Shown here piece after piece: positions 8,002 through 17,613 of a stretch of DNA of 37,293 bases. Each line of letters begins with the position of its first letter. The first letter of the stretch is position 1. The DNA comes from CAZWAP01 sp964632005 (GTDB lineage Bacteria > Planctomycetota > Phycisphaerae > Sedimentisphaerales > Anaerobacaceae). The stretch is from NCBI GenBank assembly GCA_964632005.1, contig CAZWAP010000023.1, positions 1 to 37,293 on the forward strand, given 5' to 3'. The position numbers were made by a program, and so were the translations under genes. The notes under the pieces are model-generated. The model made no database searches. It worked only from the letters and a program-made list of their open reading frames with translations, and was not told where the DNA came from.

Positions 8002-8868
8002 ATGTTCAGGAAAGGAGTTTTGTTGGCGGTAGTGGCCTTGTTGAGCACGACGAGTCTCGTGCACGCCCAGGGGACCAGCCTGTTTTCTGCCACGCAAGAC
8101 AACATCGGTGTCACCTGGGGAGCCACGTACTTGAGCAGGTACATCTGGTACGGAATCGACCTGTTCAGCGACAACCACAGCGCCGTTCAGCCCTTCGTGA
8201 GCCTGGACTTGTGGGGAACAGGATGGGTCTTCGATACCAGGTGGACTAGACCCTGCTCATCAGATAATGAGGTCTGGGAACAAATCGACTACACGTTGTC
8301 CTACGGAGGTACCTGTAACGAGGGTTCCCCCTGTGTCACGAACTGGCGCGCCGGCTGGCGGTACTACAACCATCCAGACGGGCCCATTCGTCATTCCGAC
8401 GGCTGCACCCAGGACCTCGACCGACAGGAACTCTTCGCGACCTTCGCCTGGCCCGAGATTGCCCCCTGCGGCGTCGTCCCCAGCTACACCCTCGTCTATG
8501 TCTGGCCCGATGAAAGCGGAAGAAAGTCCAACGGTTGCTCCACCCACGACGGAAATTCTTATTGGCGACAGGCCGAGGGCTTCGTGCACGTCTTCGGATT
8601 GGCAAAGGAGATCCCCGCAAGTTGTTGTCTGGCAGGGCCGGACCAGAAGATCAAGCTCTCAGCTGATGCGGTTTATAACGCCGGAATGGGAGGGCGTAAT
8701 GTCGACCATGATTGGTCGCACATCAACTGGGGTATCCAGACGGACATCAACGTCAACGATACGACCATATTCACACCAGGCTTTGTCTACCAGACGACGA
8801 TGGACAAGTCCGTCAACACCAGCGACGAATACTGGTTCTTCCTGATGCTGACGTTCCTGTCAAAGTAA
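8002..8868 (+). CDS. Secreted beta-barrel, TorF/Gcw_chp-like putative porin
   Basis: 288 residues from the ATG at 8002. In-frame ATGs at 7981 and 7996 exist, but AAGGAG (7989-7994) fits only 8002, at seven bases. Residues 1-22 are a signal peptide with likely cleavage after VHA. The mature start, GVTWGATYLSRYIWYGID, resembles the first strand of TorF/Gcw_chp family porins, and alternating aromatic strands run to the C-terminal FFLMLTF strand. Eight cysteines in the mature chain (for example GTCNEGSPC and ASCC) are unusual for a porin and suggest disulfides. Function as an outer-membrane channel is inferred. It is the only plus-strand gene in the first 33 kb and stands alone between its own promoter region and a strong terminator. 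Confidence 0.65.
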   Translation: MFRKGVLLAVVALLSTTSLVHAQGTSLFSATQDNIGVTWGATYLSRYIWYGIDLFSDNHSAVQPFVSLDLWGTGWVFDTRWTRPCSSDNEVWEQIDYTLSYGGTCNEGSPCVTNWRAGWRYYNHPDGPIRHSDGCTQDLDRQELFATFAWPEIAPCGVVPSYTLVYVWPDESGRKSNGCSTHDGNSYWRQAEGFVHVFGLAKEIPASCCLAGPDQKIKLSADAVYNAGMGGRNVDHDWSHINWGIQTDINVNDTTIFTPGFVYQTTMDKSVNTSDEYWFFLMLTFLSK

Positions 8869-8895
8869 CGTTTTGTTGCTCAAAGCTATGTAAAG

Positions 8896-8930
8896 AAGGC
8901 CGGCTGTTCACGGAACAGCCGGCCTTTTTT
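8896..8930. terminator. Rho-independent terminator, probably bidirectional
   Basis: The stem AAGGCCGGCTGTTC (8896-8909) pairs perfectly with 8913-8926 across the loop ACG, and is followed by a T-run ending at 8930. It begins 27 bases after the stop of the porin-like gene. On the minus strand the stem is followed by TTCTTT-like sequence only through overlap, so it may also stop ilvE-operon transcripts ending at 8951, with less strength. Confidence 0.9.
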
Positions 8931-8950
8931 ATCACTCCACACCGCGCCCC

Positions 8951-9814
8951 TCATCCACCGCCGCGCGCATACGCGAAGAACTTTTTGCGCAGCAACTTCG
9001 TAATTGGGCCGGGCTTGCCATCGCCGATCACTCGGCCGTCAATCTCAACAATCCCGATAACTTCCGCAGCAGTACCCGTGAGGAAGCACTCCTCGGAGAC
9101 ATACAGGTCGAACCGGGTCAGATTCTTCTCAACGACATCAAGGTTCTCCTCTCTCGCCAGGCGGATAACGACGTCGCGCGTGATGCCTTCGAGGGCGCCC
9201 GCTTCGGCCGGAGGAGTGTAGATCAGGCCCTCTCTTACAATAAACACGTTATCACCCGTCGCCTCCGAGACATAGCCCTCGTGGTTGTACATAATCGCTT
9301 CGGGCACGTCGTTATCGAGCGCCTCGATTTTTGCAAGGATGTTATTCAGGTAGTTAAGGCTCTTGACCTGGGGTGGGATCGCCAGAGGGTGATTCCGAAC
9401 GGTCGTGGCGCTGACTACTTTCATTCCGTTTTCGTAGAGTTCTTCGGGATAGAGCTGAATCTTGTCGGCAATGATGAAAAGGTGGCCGTTCTTGCAAACG
9501 AGTGGATTCAGACCCAGCGTCCCGATGCCACGCGTCACAACCAGCCGAATATAACCATCCACAAGCCCGTTGGCCTCGACCGTCTTCTTTACAGCCCCGG
9601 CAAGCTCGCTGCTGCTCATTGGCATATCCAGTCGAATCACCTTTGCCGACTCGTACAGCCGGCGCAGATGAGCTTCCAACTCAAAAACGCGCCCGTCGTA
9701 CACGCGGATGCCCTCGAAGACGCCGTCACCGTAGAGAAGACCGTGGTCAAAAACCGGTATTCTGGCCTCCGCCTCATCCACAAGCTTGCCGTCAAGCCAG
9801 ATCTTCAGACCCAT
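8951..9814 (-). CDS. ilvE: Branched-chain amino acid aminotransferase
   Basis: 287 residues, class IV PLP-dependent aminotransferase. It moves the amino group between glutamate and the keto acids of leucine, isoleucine and valine. Visible marks are FDHGLLYGDGVFEGIRVYDG (22-41), the PLP lysine Lys151 in PQVKSLNYLNN, the SEATGDNVFIV motif and GITRDVVI near the phosphate site. The ATG at 9814 has GAGGAAT six bases upstream. It is the last gene of a minus-strand run and lies 58 bp after lolD. D-amino-acid transaminase and aminodeoxychorismate lyase share the fold, but the GYVSEATGDN and RGIGTLGLNP segments favour IlvE. Confidence 0.9.
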   Translation of the reverse strand: MGLKIWLDGKLVDEAEARIPVFDHGLLYGDGVFEGIRVYDGRVFELEAHLRRLYESAKVIRLDMPMSSSELAGAVKKTVEANGLVDGYIRLVVTRGIGTLGLNPLVCKNGHLFIIADKIQLYPEELYENGMKVVSATTVRNHPLAIPPQVKSLNYLNNILAKIEALDNDVPEAIMYNHEGYVSEATGDNVFIVREGLIYTPPAEAGALEGITRDVVIRLAREENLDVVEKNLTRFDLYVSEECFLTGTAAEVIGIVEIDGRVIGDGKPGPITKLLRKKFFAYARGGG

Positions 9815-9872
9815 AGCAATTCCTCGTATCTACACTACACGCCGGCCGGACCTTCGAGACACCAATCACTGC

Positions 9873-10571
9873 TTATTGCTTTATCTTCCCGTCGGCCAGC
9901 GTAATTATGCTGCCGGCCCTTCGCGCGATCCTCTCGTCGTGGGTCACCATTACTATCGTCTGGCCGTCCTTATTCAATCGTTCAAGGATATTAAGGATAC
10001 CATTTCCCGTCGTCGAGTCAAGGTTGCCCGTCGGCTCGTCCGCCAGAAGCAACCGCGGCTCGTTCATAAGAGCCCTGGCAATAGCGACCCTCTGCCTCTC
10101 TCCACCGGAGAGCTGGTATGGCTTGTGCCGCAGCCTGTGGCCCAGACCCACTTGGTCGAGAAGCTCGCCAGCTCGCCTCTTGGCCCACCGCCGGCAGCCC
10201 AACCACCCCGCAACGCTCCGGGATGCCATCGCCGGCAAATAAACATTTTCCAACACGTTTAATTCGTCCAACAGGTGGTAAAACTGAAAAACAAAGCCCA
10301 CCATTTTGTTTCGGAAGCGGTTTAACTCACGCGCCGTCTGCACAGCAAGGTCCTTCCCCTGGAACTCCACCCGCCCTTTATCGGGCCTGTCCAGCGCCCC
10401 TAAAAGGTGCAGCAGCGTGCTCTTCCCGCTGCCCGAAGCGCCCACCACCGCCACGAATTCACCCGCCCTTACCTTCAGGTCGAGGCCCTTGAGCACCTTC
10501 ACTCTCGTAACGCCCATCCGATAAGATTTATGTAGCTTGACGGCTCTCAGTATCACCTCGGCCTGGCTCAT
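9873..10571 (-). CDS. lolD: LolD-type ABC transporter ATP-binding protein
   Basis: 232 residues, the size of LolD/MacB-type ATPases. Walker A is GASGSGKST (44-52), the Q-loop glutamine is in FVFQFYHLLDELNVLEN, the signature is LSGGERQ (154-160), Walker B is LLLADEP (174-180), followed by a D-loop, and the switch histidine is His211 in VTHDE. The first codon overlaps the stop of the upstream permease (ATGA), so the two are translationally coupled. With two FtsX/LolE-like permeases directly upstream it should form the LolCDE-type complex, which releases lipoproteins from the inner membrane for transport to the outer membrane. A MacB-like exporter or cell-division complex is the alternative, but two permeases favour Lol. 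Confidence 0.9.
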   Translation of the reverse strand: MSQAEVILRAVKLHKSYRMGVTRVKVLKGLDLKVRAGEFVAVVGASGSGKSTLLHLLGALDRPDKGRVEFQGKDLAVQTARELNRFRNKMVGFVFQFYHLLDELNVLENVYLPAMASRSVAGWLGCRRWAKRRAGELLDQVGLGHRLRHKPYQLSGGERQRVAIARALMNEPRLLLADEPTGNLDSTTGNGILNILERLNKDGQTIVMVTHDERIARRAGSIITLADGKIKQ

Positions 10572-11917
10572 AGCTGATTCACCTGTAATGTCTCCACGGG
10601 TCTTAACCGGACGGCCTGCCAGCTCGGCACCGCCGCACCAATGAGACAGGCCGCTATCGCCGAGGCAACTATTACACCAACCACGCGGGCACTGACCTGG
10701 TTCGGGATATCGCCTATCGCGAACAGGGTCCTGTCCCAGATCTGGAAGCCAAAACGCTCAAACAGCCAGTCCTCAAGGTCGTTTATCTTCAGCAAGAACA
10801 CCCAGCCCCCGAAGACCCCAATACCGCCACCCACCAGACCCACCAGAAAAGCAAAACCGCTAAATAGGCCCATTATGTCAGCTCCGGAGGCACCGACGCT
10901 CCGCAGAACACCGATATCTTTGCTCTTGTGGCTGATGACCATATAGAAAACCACCAGGACGATGAAGACCGTAACAATCCCCACAAAAACGAACATAACG
11001 ATCATGATCGCCTCTTCCTTTTCCATCGCGGCGATGAGCTCACGCCTGTTGGTCTTCCAGCTCTGAACGCTGACCATATCCAGCAGGTACGCCTGCGCAC
11101 GGTGGGCGCTCTGCGACTTGAACTTGTTCCACAGCCGCTCGACGGTCTCGCACCCTGCTTCCAAATCGACGCCCGGTTCGAACTTGACGCTGATGGCGCT
11201 GACACGCTTGGTAGGCCCGGCCATGCCGCACAGCAGCTGGACCTGCTCGAAGGGCAAATAAACCACCGCACCGTCAACTCGCGCCAGCCCCGTCTCTGAA
11301 TGGTCACTGTAGTAGAACGTCCGCGTGTTGACGAGGCCCGCGCCTGCTCCGGCCAGAGCTCCCCGCGCCGTCAGCGGCAAGAAACTTATCGAAAAGCCCA
11401 CCCGCACCGGCCTGGCCTCGTAGACGTACTTGCTGTCGTGGCCCCGGGGAAGCGCCAGGTCGATCCCCAGCACGCACCCTGGAAGATTCGGATCATAGCT
11501 CGGCTCAAACGCCTTGGATACCTCATCTCTGCGATAGTAGAGGCTATCACCAAAACCGGTGACCCGGCTGTGCCGTACCGGGTCGATCCCCAGGACCTCT
11601 ACGCTCCGGTAAACCTCACGACCCCGCGGATTCAGCAGAGCGTAGGTCTGTATAACCTCTGAGACAGCCCGGATGAGCCGATTGCCCTCAAGGAGCCTCA
11701 CGAAGTCCTCGTAGTACGGGAATCCAACAAGTGATCGGCTCGTCACCACGCAGTCGCCGACAAAACGGTGGTTCTTCTGCTTGAAATCCTGAACCAGACC
11801 GTTCATCACCGTCATAACAACAACAACGATGAAAACACACAGCGCCACGGCAAGAACGGCGAAATAGGTTATCCGCCGTCTCAGCAAATACCTGGTTGCG
11901 AGAATGACCTTATACAT
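10568..11917 (-). CDS. LolC/E-type ABC transporter permease
   Basis: 449 residues. Four membrane segments: one near the N-terminus (about 15-42) and three at the C-terminus (about 300-330, 345-375 and 405-435), with a large periplasmic MacB-like domain between them. This is the LolC/LolE/FtsX topology. The C-terminal motif VGASGADIMGLFSGFAFLVG and the final VRLRPVETLQV segment are typical. It ends with an ATGA overlap with lolD and begins 45 bp after a second, related permease, so the three genes make a heterodimeric transporter. Lipoprotein release from the inner membrane is the expected job. Which one is LolC and which LolE cannot be decided. Confidence 0.88.
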   Translation of the reverse strand: MYKVILATRYLLRRRITYFAVLAVALCVFIVVVVMTVMNGLVQDFKQKNHRFVGDCVVTSRSLVGFPYYEDFVRLLEGNRLIRAVSEVIQTYALLNPRGREVYRSVEVLGIDPVRHSRVTGFGDSLYYRRDEVSKAFEPSYDPNLPGCVLGIDLALPRGHDSKYVYEARPVRVGFSISFLPLTARGALAGAGAGLVNTRTFYYSDHSETGLARVDGAVVYLPFEQVQLLCGMAGPTKRVSAISVKFEPGVDLEAGCETVERLWNKFKSQSAHRAQAYLLDMVSVQSWKTNRRELIAAMEKEEAIMIVMFVFVGIVTVFIVLVVFYMVISHKSKDIGVLRSVGASGADIMGLFSGFAFLVGLVGGGIGVFGGWVFLLKINDLEDWLFERFGFQIWDRTLFAIGDIPNQVSARVVGVIVASAIAACLIGAAVPSWQAVRLRPVETLQVNQL

Positions 11918-11961
11918 CGAAAATCACGGCACGCTCAATATTCACCACCACCCGGATCCCG

Positions 11962-13314
11962 CTACTCGTATCTCAGGATATCCACCGGCCGGGTCCTGGC
12001 TGCAACAATTGCAGGGACAAGCGCCCCGACCCCCGCAGCGACCACCGCACTGACGACTATCGGCACCGTCCACGGCCAGCTGACCTGCTCAGGGATCTTG
12101 CTGAACATATACACGCCGCTCTTCCATAATTTCAGCCCGAAAATTACCCTTATCCAGCCCTCCAGCACGTTGACGTTCTTCGTGATAAGAAAGCCCAGCA
12201 ACGCACCAAGGACCGAGCCGATTATCCCCACACACAACCCAAAGCCAACGAAGATGCAGGCCACCGAGCGGCTTGCCGTCCCACAGCTTTTTATTATCGC
12301 GATGTCCCGCCTCCTCGTTGTAACTATCATATAGAAGATGCAAAACACGAGCACAACCACGCTGAAACTGACCACGCCGAATATCACCAGAAGCAGCCCC
12401 ATTTGCTTCCGCACTTCCTTCATATATCGGCCCTGCATCTCGACGGCGGTCTGCACGTCGGCGTAGTTCTTCATATATGGGTCACCGTCAAGATAGTCAT
12501 CCACGAATCCATACCAGACGCCGAGGATCTGGGCCTTCGCCGACTCGATACTGACATTCCGTGCCAGCTTGATCTGGATCAGCTCGGCCAGTGGTTCGGC
12601 CCGGCCTGGATAAAGCGCCCGCTGGAGGCAGTCTATAGGCAGAAAGACGTATCTCTTGTCCAGGTCGTAGAAGCCGGTATGCACGATGTCCGTAACGATA
12701 AACTTTACAACCTGCCTCTTCAATCTCGAGCCAGCACCGGAGCCCCCGGACTCGTGCGACTCGAGCACCGAACCAGTGGTCAGAACAACCTGCCGCCCTA
12801 ACATCTCCCGCGCAGCGACCAAGTCGTACTCGTCGGTTTCCTCATCCGGCTCCTTTATGGCGGCGATGCCGACAAACCCACCTACAGAATCCGCCTTGCC
12901 CTCCACGGCAAAACTCGGCGGGCCGGGCAAGTGCCCCTGCTCTATCAGCGACCCCTTAAGCGCCGTAACCTTCACATTGCCCGCTGGCTCGATCCCCTGC
13001 GCGAGAACCGCGCGGACGTTCCCTTTCCCCAGAAACAGTATGCCCTGCGCCGAAAGCGTGGCAGTGGCCGCCTCCACCGCGCCGAGCTTCTCAAGACGCT
13101 CTATGAGAACCGGATATCTTGAAACTCTTGCCGGCGGTTCGAGAACCATGTCACCCAGAAACTCAACCGCGATCCTCTGGTAGGCCTCGATGAACCCCGT
13201 AAACAGGCTCGTAACCACCACGAGCAGAGAGACCGAAAGGGCCACCGCAGCAATGCTCAGCAAGACAATCCGCCTCTTGCGCAGGTACCTCAGCCACAGA
13301 AACAACTTCAACAT
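11962..13314 (-). CDS. LolC/E-type ABC transporter permease
   Basis: 450 residues from the ATG at 13312-13314 (a TTG two codons earlier is possible). Topology equals that of the next gene: one N-terminal membrane segment (ISIAAVALSVSLLVV-like IAAVALSVSLLVVVTSLFTG), a periplasmic domain of about 260 residues, and three C-terminal segments beginning near MGLLLVIFGVVSFSVVVLVF. The cytoplasmic motif RRRDIAIIKSCGTASRSV matches the coupling helix region of LolE/FtsX permeases. The chain ends VAARTRPVDILRYE. It is about 30 bp after lysS and 45 bp before the second permease. It should pair with that permease and LolD. Confidence 0.88.
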   Translation of the reverse strand: MLKLFLWLRYLRKRRIVLLSIAAVALSVSLLVVVTSLFTGFIEAYQRIAVEFLGDMVLEPPARVSRYPVLIERLEKLGAVEAATATLSAQGILFLGKGNVRAVLAQGIEPAGNVKVTALKGSLIEQGHLPGPPSFAVEGKADSVGGFVGIAAIKEPDEETDEYDLVAAREMLGRQVVLTTGSVLESHESGGSGAGSRLKRQVVKFIVTDIVHTGFYDLDKRYVFLPIDCLQRALYPGRAEPLAELIQIKLARNVSIESAKAQILGVWYGFVDDYLDGDPYMKNYADVQTAVEMQGRYMKEVRKQMGLLLVIFGVVSFSVVVLVFCIFYMIVTTRRRDIAIIKSCGTASRSVACIFVGFGLCVGIIGSVLGALLGFLITKNVNVLEGWIRVIFGLKLWKSGVYMFSKIPEQVSWPWTVPIVVSAVVAAGVGALVPAIVAARTRPVDILRYE

Positions 13315-13344
13315 ATCCAACCAGACACTTCGCGGTGCTCCGGA

Positions 13345-14826
13345 TCAATCGGCCGCGCCCCCGCCCTTCGGCTTGAGCAGCGGAAAAAGGACCACGTCAC
13401 GAATCGACCGCGAACCCGTCAAAACCATCACCAGACGGTCGATCCCAATCCCGAGGCCGCCCGCCGGCGGCATACCGTATTTCAGCGCGGTTATGAAGTC
13501 CCTGTCCATCTTCGCCATAGACTCCTGCTGTCCACGCAGCTGAATCTTGAAGTTCTCTTCCTGCACCGCAGGGTCGTTGAGCTCCGTGTACGCGTTCGCC
13601 AATTCCATCCGGGCTATGTACAACTCGAATCGCTCGGCGTACTCGGGGGCATCCCTCTTCCGCCTCGTCAGAGGGCACAGCTCCGCGGGATAATCTATCA
13701 CAAAGGTCGGACAGACCAGATTCTCTTCAACGGTCGCCTCGAACACCTCGTTGACGACCACAACGTCGTCCATTTCAGCTTCTTCGAGCCCGAGCTGCCT
13801 GGCCTTTGCGCGAACGCCTTCGATATCGTCGATGTCGCAGCCAGCGTACTGACCGAGCAGCTCGGCATAACTTGCGCGGCGCCACGGCCGCGAGTAGTCA
13901 ATGGTAAGGTCCCCGAACTGGACACGCCCCCCCGGGCAGAATTTCTCGACGCACAGCCCGATCATCTGCTCCGCCAGCTCCATCATTACGTTATAATCAG
14001 CGTAGGCCTGGTAAAGTTCCAGCATCGTAAATTCGGGGTTGTGCTGACGGCTGAGCCCCTCGTTGCGAAAATTCCTGTTTACCTCGAAGACCCGCTCCAT
14101 CCCCCCAACAAGCAGACGCTTCAAGAACAGCTCTGGAGAGATCCGCAAGAACAAATCCATATCAAGGCTATTGTGATGCGTAATGAAGGGCTTGGCCGCC
14201 GCACCGCCCGCAATGCTCTGCATCATCGGCGTCTCAACTTCCAGGAAACCCCGGCAGCTAAGGTAGTTTCGAATCTCAGCTATGATCGCGCTTCGCCGCT
14301 TGAATCGGTCCATCACCTCGGGGTTCGACCAGAGATCCACGTATCGCTGCCTGTATCGCTGGTCTATGTCCGCAAGGCCGTGGAATTTCTCAGGCGGCGG
14401 ACACAGACACTTGCTCAGTATCGTTAGCCCCTCCCCGCCAACCCAGATGGTGATCTCGCCGGTCTTCGTCCTACCCAAAACTCCCGAGGCACCTATTATG
14501 TCGCCCACCTCCAGAAGCTTCGCCAGACGCCATTTCTCGCCGAGCATCTTCTTGCTCAGGCCCACCTGGATAGTGCCGCTGCTGTCGCGCAGCGTAATAA
14601 AGATTAGCTTCCCAATGTCTCTTAGTAGCACGATCCTTCCGGCACAGGTGGCTTCTTGGTCTCGGCCTGCGTCGTCGAACCTGGTCTTGACAACGGCGGC
14701 TGGCTCTACTCCGTCGTACCTGCCCCCGTAAGGGTCCACCCCGAGTTCCCTTATTGCCGATAGCTTCTCAAGCCTCTGTCTTTCTAACTTGCTTGCGCCA
14801 GAAGAGCTGCCTGTCGTTTCAGCCAT
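13345..14826 (-). CDS. lysS: Lysyl-tRNA synthetase, class II
   Basis: 493 residues from the ATG at 14824-14826; an upstream in-frame ATG at 14889 would put the AAAGGAG ribosome site inside the gene. It charges tRNA-Lys with lysine in the cytoplasm. An N-terminal OB-fold anticodon domain (about 35-150, RIVLLRDIGKLIFITLRD) precedes the class II core. Motif 1 lies at FLEVETPMMQ, motif 2 at FEVNRNFRNEGLSRQHNPEF (about 240-260), and motif 3 at GGLGIGIDRLVMVLTGSRSI (about 450-470). All key residues are present. It sits between the S41 protease and the Lol permeases, a mixed housekeeping arrangement without an obvious functional link. Confidence 0.95.
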   Translation of the reverse strand: MAETTGSSSGASKLERQRLEKLSAIRELGVDPYGGRYDGVEPAAVVKTRFDDAGRDQEATCAGRIVLLRDIGKLIFITLRDSSGTIQVGLSKKMLGEKWRLAKLLEVGDIIGASGVLGRTKTGEITIWVGGEGLTILSKCLCPPPEKFHGLADIDQRYRQRYVDLWSNPEVMDRFKRRSAIIAEIRNYLSCRGFLEVETPMMQSIAGGAAAKPFITHHNSLDMDLFLRISPELFLKRLLVGGMERVFEVNRNFRNEGLSRQHNPEFTMLELYQAYADYNVMMELAEQMIGLCVEKFCPGGRVQFGDLTIDYSRPWRRASYAELLGQYAGCDIDDIEGVRAKARQLGLEEAEMDDVVVVNEVFEATVEENLVCPTFVIDYPAELCPLTRRKRDAPEYAERFELYIARMELANAYTELNDPAVQEENFKIQLRGQQESMAKMDRDFITALKYGMPPAGGLGIGIDRLVMVLTGSRSIRDVVLFPLLKPKGGGAAD

Positions 14827-14923
14827 GCTCAGATTCGCTCCTTTGCACGGATAATCTCGTCGCCGGAGTTCCCCCGGCTCCCCAACCACCGATATTGTCT
14901 GCCCGCCGGTTCAATCCAGAACT

Positions 14924-17391
14924 TCAATTCCGCCCGGACGCTACACCCTGGTCCCGCACGAGCCACGCCCTTGCAACAAGCAAGCCCACCGCCAACTGCG
15001 GATCAGCCGCGAGCGTCTCCTCGATAGTGTGCTTTTTTAGCTCGGGGCTTACACCGTCCCGTCCCGCCTGGACCAGCACGTCGTTATCCCTCTGAACGTC
15101 GATCATCTGCTTGAGCTCGTCGCTCCTCAGCTTGATCTGGACGTTCGGCCCAACACCCCAATCCGTCCTGCCAAGCTTCTTCATAGCTTCCTGGCTCTCC
15201 ACGCGCTGCCCGGAGGGAAGATGGTAGTACGCCATAGTGTACTTGAGCTGTGCACCGCCGCCCGGGTAGTGTGTTATGCCCTGGACGCTGCCTTTGCCGT
15301 GAGTTCTGTCTCCAACCAGGATCGCCCGCTTGTGCAGCTTGTCCGCCAACGCGCCTGCCACGATTTCAGAGGCACTGGCCGACCCGGAGTTTACAAGTAT
15401 CACCAGCGGGTAGTTCGGGTGGGTGTTGCTCTTGTGGGCCGTCGAATACGTCGGCCACTTTCCAAATCCCGATCCGGGCTGTGTCTTGACAATCAGCCCT
15501 CCGTCGAGGAACTTGTCGGCCACGGCAACCGCACTGTCCAGAAGCCCCCCCGTATTAAATCGAAGGTCCAGAATCAACGCCCTCAACCCCTGGGCCTCCA
15601 GCTCAAGCAGAACCTTTTCAAGGCCGTCGGGGGTCTCCCCAGAGAAGCTCGTCAGCCGTACATACCCGATCTTCTTTGCTTCGTCGACCATATAAAGCCA
15701 CTTGCCGGACTCGTCTCTCTGCCAGCCCCGGACGGTCGGCACAACGATCTTATCCCGCGTGATGGTAATCTCCCTCGTCTCGTCCTCTCCGGGCCGCCGT
15801 ACCGTGAGCGTAACATCGGTACCTTTCGGGCCGGTAATCTTGTGCACCGCGCATATCAGGCTCATATCCTTTGTTTCGACACCGTCAACCTTCTCTATGA
15901 TGTCGCCGGCGTCCAGCCCCGAGTTATAGGCCGGCGTATCTGGCAGAAGGCTCGCCACCGTAAGTAGGCCGCCTCGCTTGGAAATTTCGATCCCGATGCC
16001 CGTGAACTCGTTGGTCATAAGCTTCTCAAAGTCCTGGACCTGCTTCGGCCAGACCATAACCGTATACGGATCCAGTGCAGAAAGCGACGCCTCGGCGAAC
16101 TGGGCAATGACAATCGGCTCCGGCAGCTCCGCACTTGCGGCATTGGCCGCCAAAACCCGCTCGAATACCTCGAGGAACTTGCTCCTGTCAATGCCGGCAA
16201 CCGTCTCGTCCATTTCGTCCTCGATGCCCGCCAGGGTCGCCGAGAACGCCGACAGCTTTTGCTTCGAAGGTGGCCTGAACGAGTTATTGGCATCCGCGGG
16301 ATTGCCAGGGCCCGCCGAGGCTACCTGCACTCCCGATGGCCTCCCAAGAACGTCCGCCAGAAGCCTGCACCGACGGATCCCCTTCTTGGCCATTTCGCGG
16401 TAGTCGATAATGTTCACGTAGTTGACGCTCAACGCATAAATCGCACGCACAAACATCTCCTTCTCGATGCCCTCGTACCGCTCCTCGCTGGTTTCACACG
16501 GACTGTCCTCGAAGGAAGCGGCGATCTGCGCCTTATCAAGAAGCTGCTCGGCATAATCGGAGTAGGCCTCGTTGTTGGGGTCGATCATCGAGAGCCAGTA
16601 GTAGCAATTGACGTAGGCTTCGAGCCATTTGCCCTCGCTTTCCAGCTGCGCAGCTAAGTCCACCGCTCTCTGGATGGTTTGCTTGACGAAAGGATCGGCC
16701 AGCAGTGCCTTCCTCTGCGTTTCGTCGGCGTATTCGCGGGCGCTTGCAACCACGGCAAGCACGAGGGAAACGTTGTTGGGGTCGTTCGGGTCGACGTTAT
16801 TCGCATCGGCAGGCTGGTTCGCNNNNNNNNNNNNNNNNNNNNNNNNNNNNNNNNNNNNNNNNNNNNNNNNNNNNNNNNNNNNNNNNNNNNNNNNNNNNNN
16901 NNNNNNNNNNNNNNNNNNNNNNAAACGTTGTTGGGGTCGTTCGGGTCGACGTTATTCGCATCGGCAGGCTGGTTCGCGTCGGCAGGCTGGTTCGCGTCGG
17001 CAGGGTAAATGCCCTTCTTGAGCTTTTCAAGTTCGTCCAATTGCTCCCTGTAAACGGCCTGTCGGGCGGCCTGCCGTTGCCGCTCAATTTCTTCGTATTC
17101 GCCGACTATCGCGAGCAGCTCCGCGATGCGACCGTCGGCCTGGTCGGCTTTTCCCAGCAGCTCTTTGGCCTGGTCGAACCGGCCTTGAAAGATGAGTTCG
17201 CAGGCCGCTTGAACAATTTCGGACGCCTGCCCGGCTCCGGGGGCAGGAGGGATCCGGGACGGGTTCTCCACGGCCGGCCTCGAGGCAAAGCCGCACGCCT
17301 GTGAAGCCAAAACCAGACTCAGCACCCAGATAACTGAGCCCCTACAGGCCCACGAGAGCCCGCCTCTTAACTTGTACGACAACAAAGACAT
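14924..17391 (-). CDS. S41 carboxy-terminal processing protease, split by assembly gap
   Basis: The coding frame is interrupted by 100 N (16823-16922) flanked by an identical 55-base sequence on each side. If the N run and one copy are removed (155 bases), one continuous frame of 770 residues results. The chain starts with a signal peptide (ATG at 17389-17391; VIWVLSLVLASQA), then a helical region, a repeated Ala-Asp-Ala-Asn-Gln-Pro linker, about 280 residues of unknown fold, a PDZ domain (about 410-495, GIGIEISKRGGLLTV), and the S41 catalytic domain with Ser in NSGSASASEIVAGAL and Lys in HGKGSVQ. Tail-specific proteases process or degrade envelope proteins. Active residues are intact. The number of linker repeats in the gap is unknown. 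Confidence 0.88.
16768..16977. repeat. Identical 55-bp repeats flanking a 100-N gap
   Basis: Bases 16768-16822 and 16923-16977 are identical and border the N run exactly. This is what a de Bruijn assembler leaves when two contigs ending in the same k-mer are scaffolded without merging. The sequence encodes ANQPADANNVDPNDPNNV. The adjoining 16964-17006 holds an 18-base tandem repeat (Ala-Asp-Ala-Asn-Gln-Pro), a likely cause of the assembly break. Confidence 0.85.
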
Positions 17392-17500
17392 AAAACTTCC
17401 CAATCAATAGAAACCCCGGCACGACCAATGCCCCCGATCGCACCGTCAGGACAAGCGTCTCGCTCTTAATAAACGGCCGGCCGGGCAAAATCCGCCGCTG

Positions 17501-17613
17501 CCTCCAGCTCCTCAGAGACACTCAGCAGCCTTGCCCGCCAGAGTACCGATAAAGGCCGCCTGGACTGCGCCGAGCCTCCAGCCCCTCAGAGACACTCAGC
17601 AGCCTTGCCCGCA
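17501..17613. repeat. Direct repeat duplicating the 3' end of fba
   Basis: A 39-base segment at 17575-17613, covering the last codons and stop of the aldolase gene, is repeated at 17501-17539 with one mismatch (T for C). The spacing is 74 bases. The downstream copy again encodes a GKAAECL-stop ending with no gene in front. It looks like a small local duplication of the gene's 3' end, or an imperfect assembly. No inverted repeat or transposase is associated with it. Confidence 0.8.

Noticed and set aside
7607..8174. Minus-strand frames in the intergenic region before the porin-like gene
   Set aside because: No family match, no ribosome site, and part is antisense to the real gene.
16654..16762. 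Frame continuing past the N gap in the wrong register
   Set aside because: It arises because 155 extra bases (gap plus repeat) shift the frame of the S41 gene.
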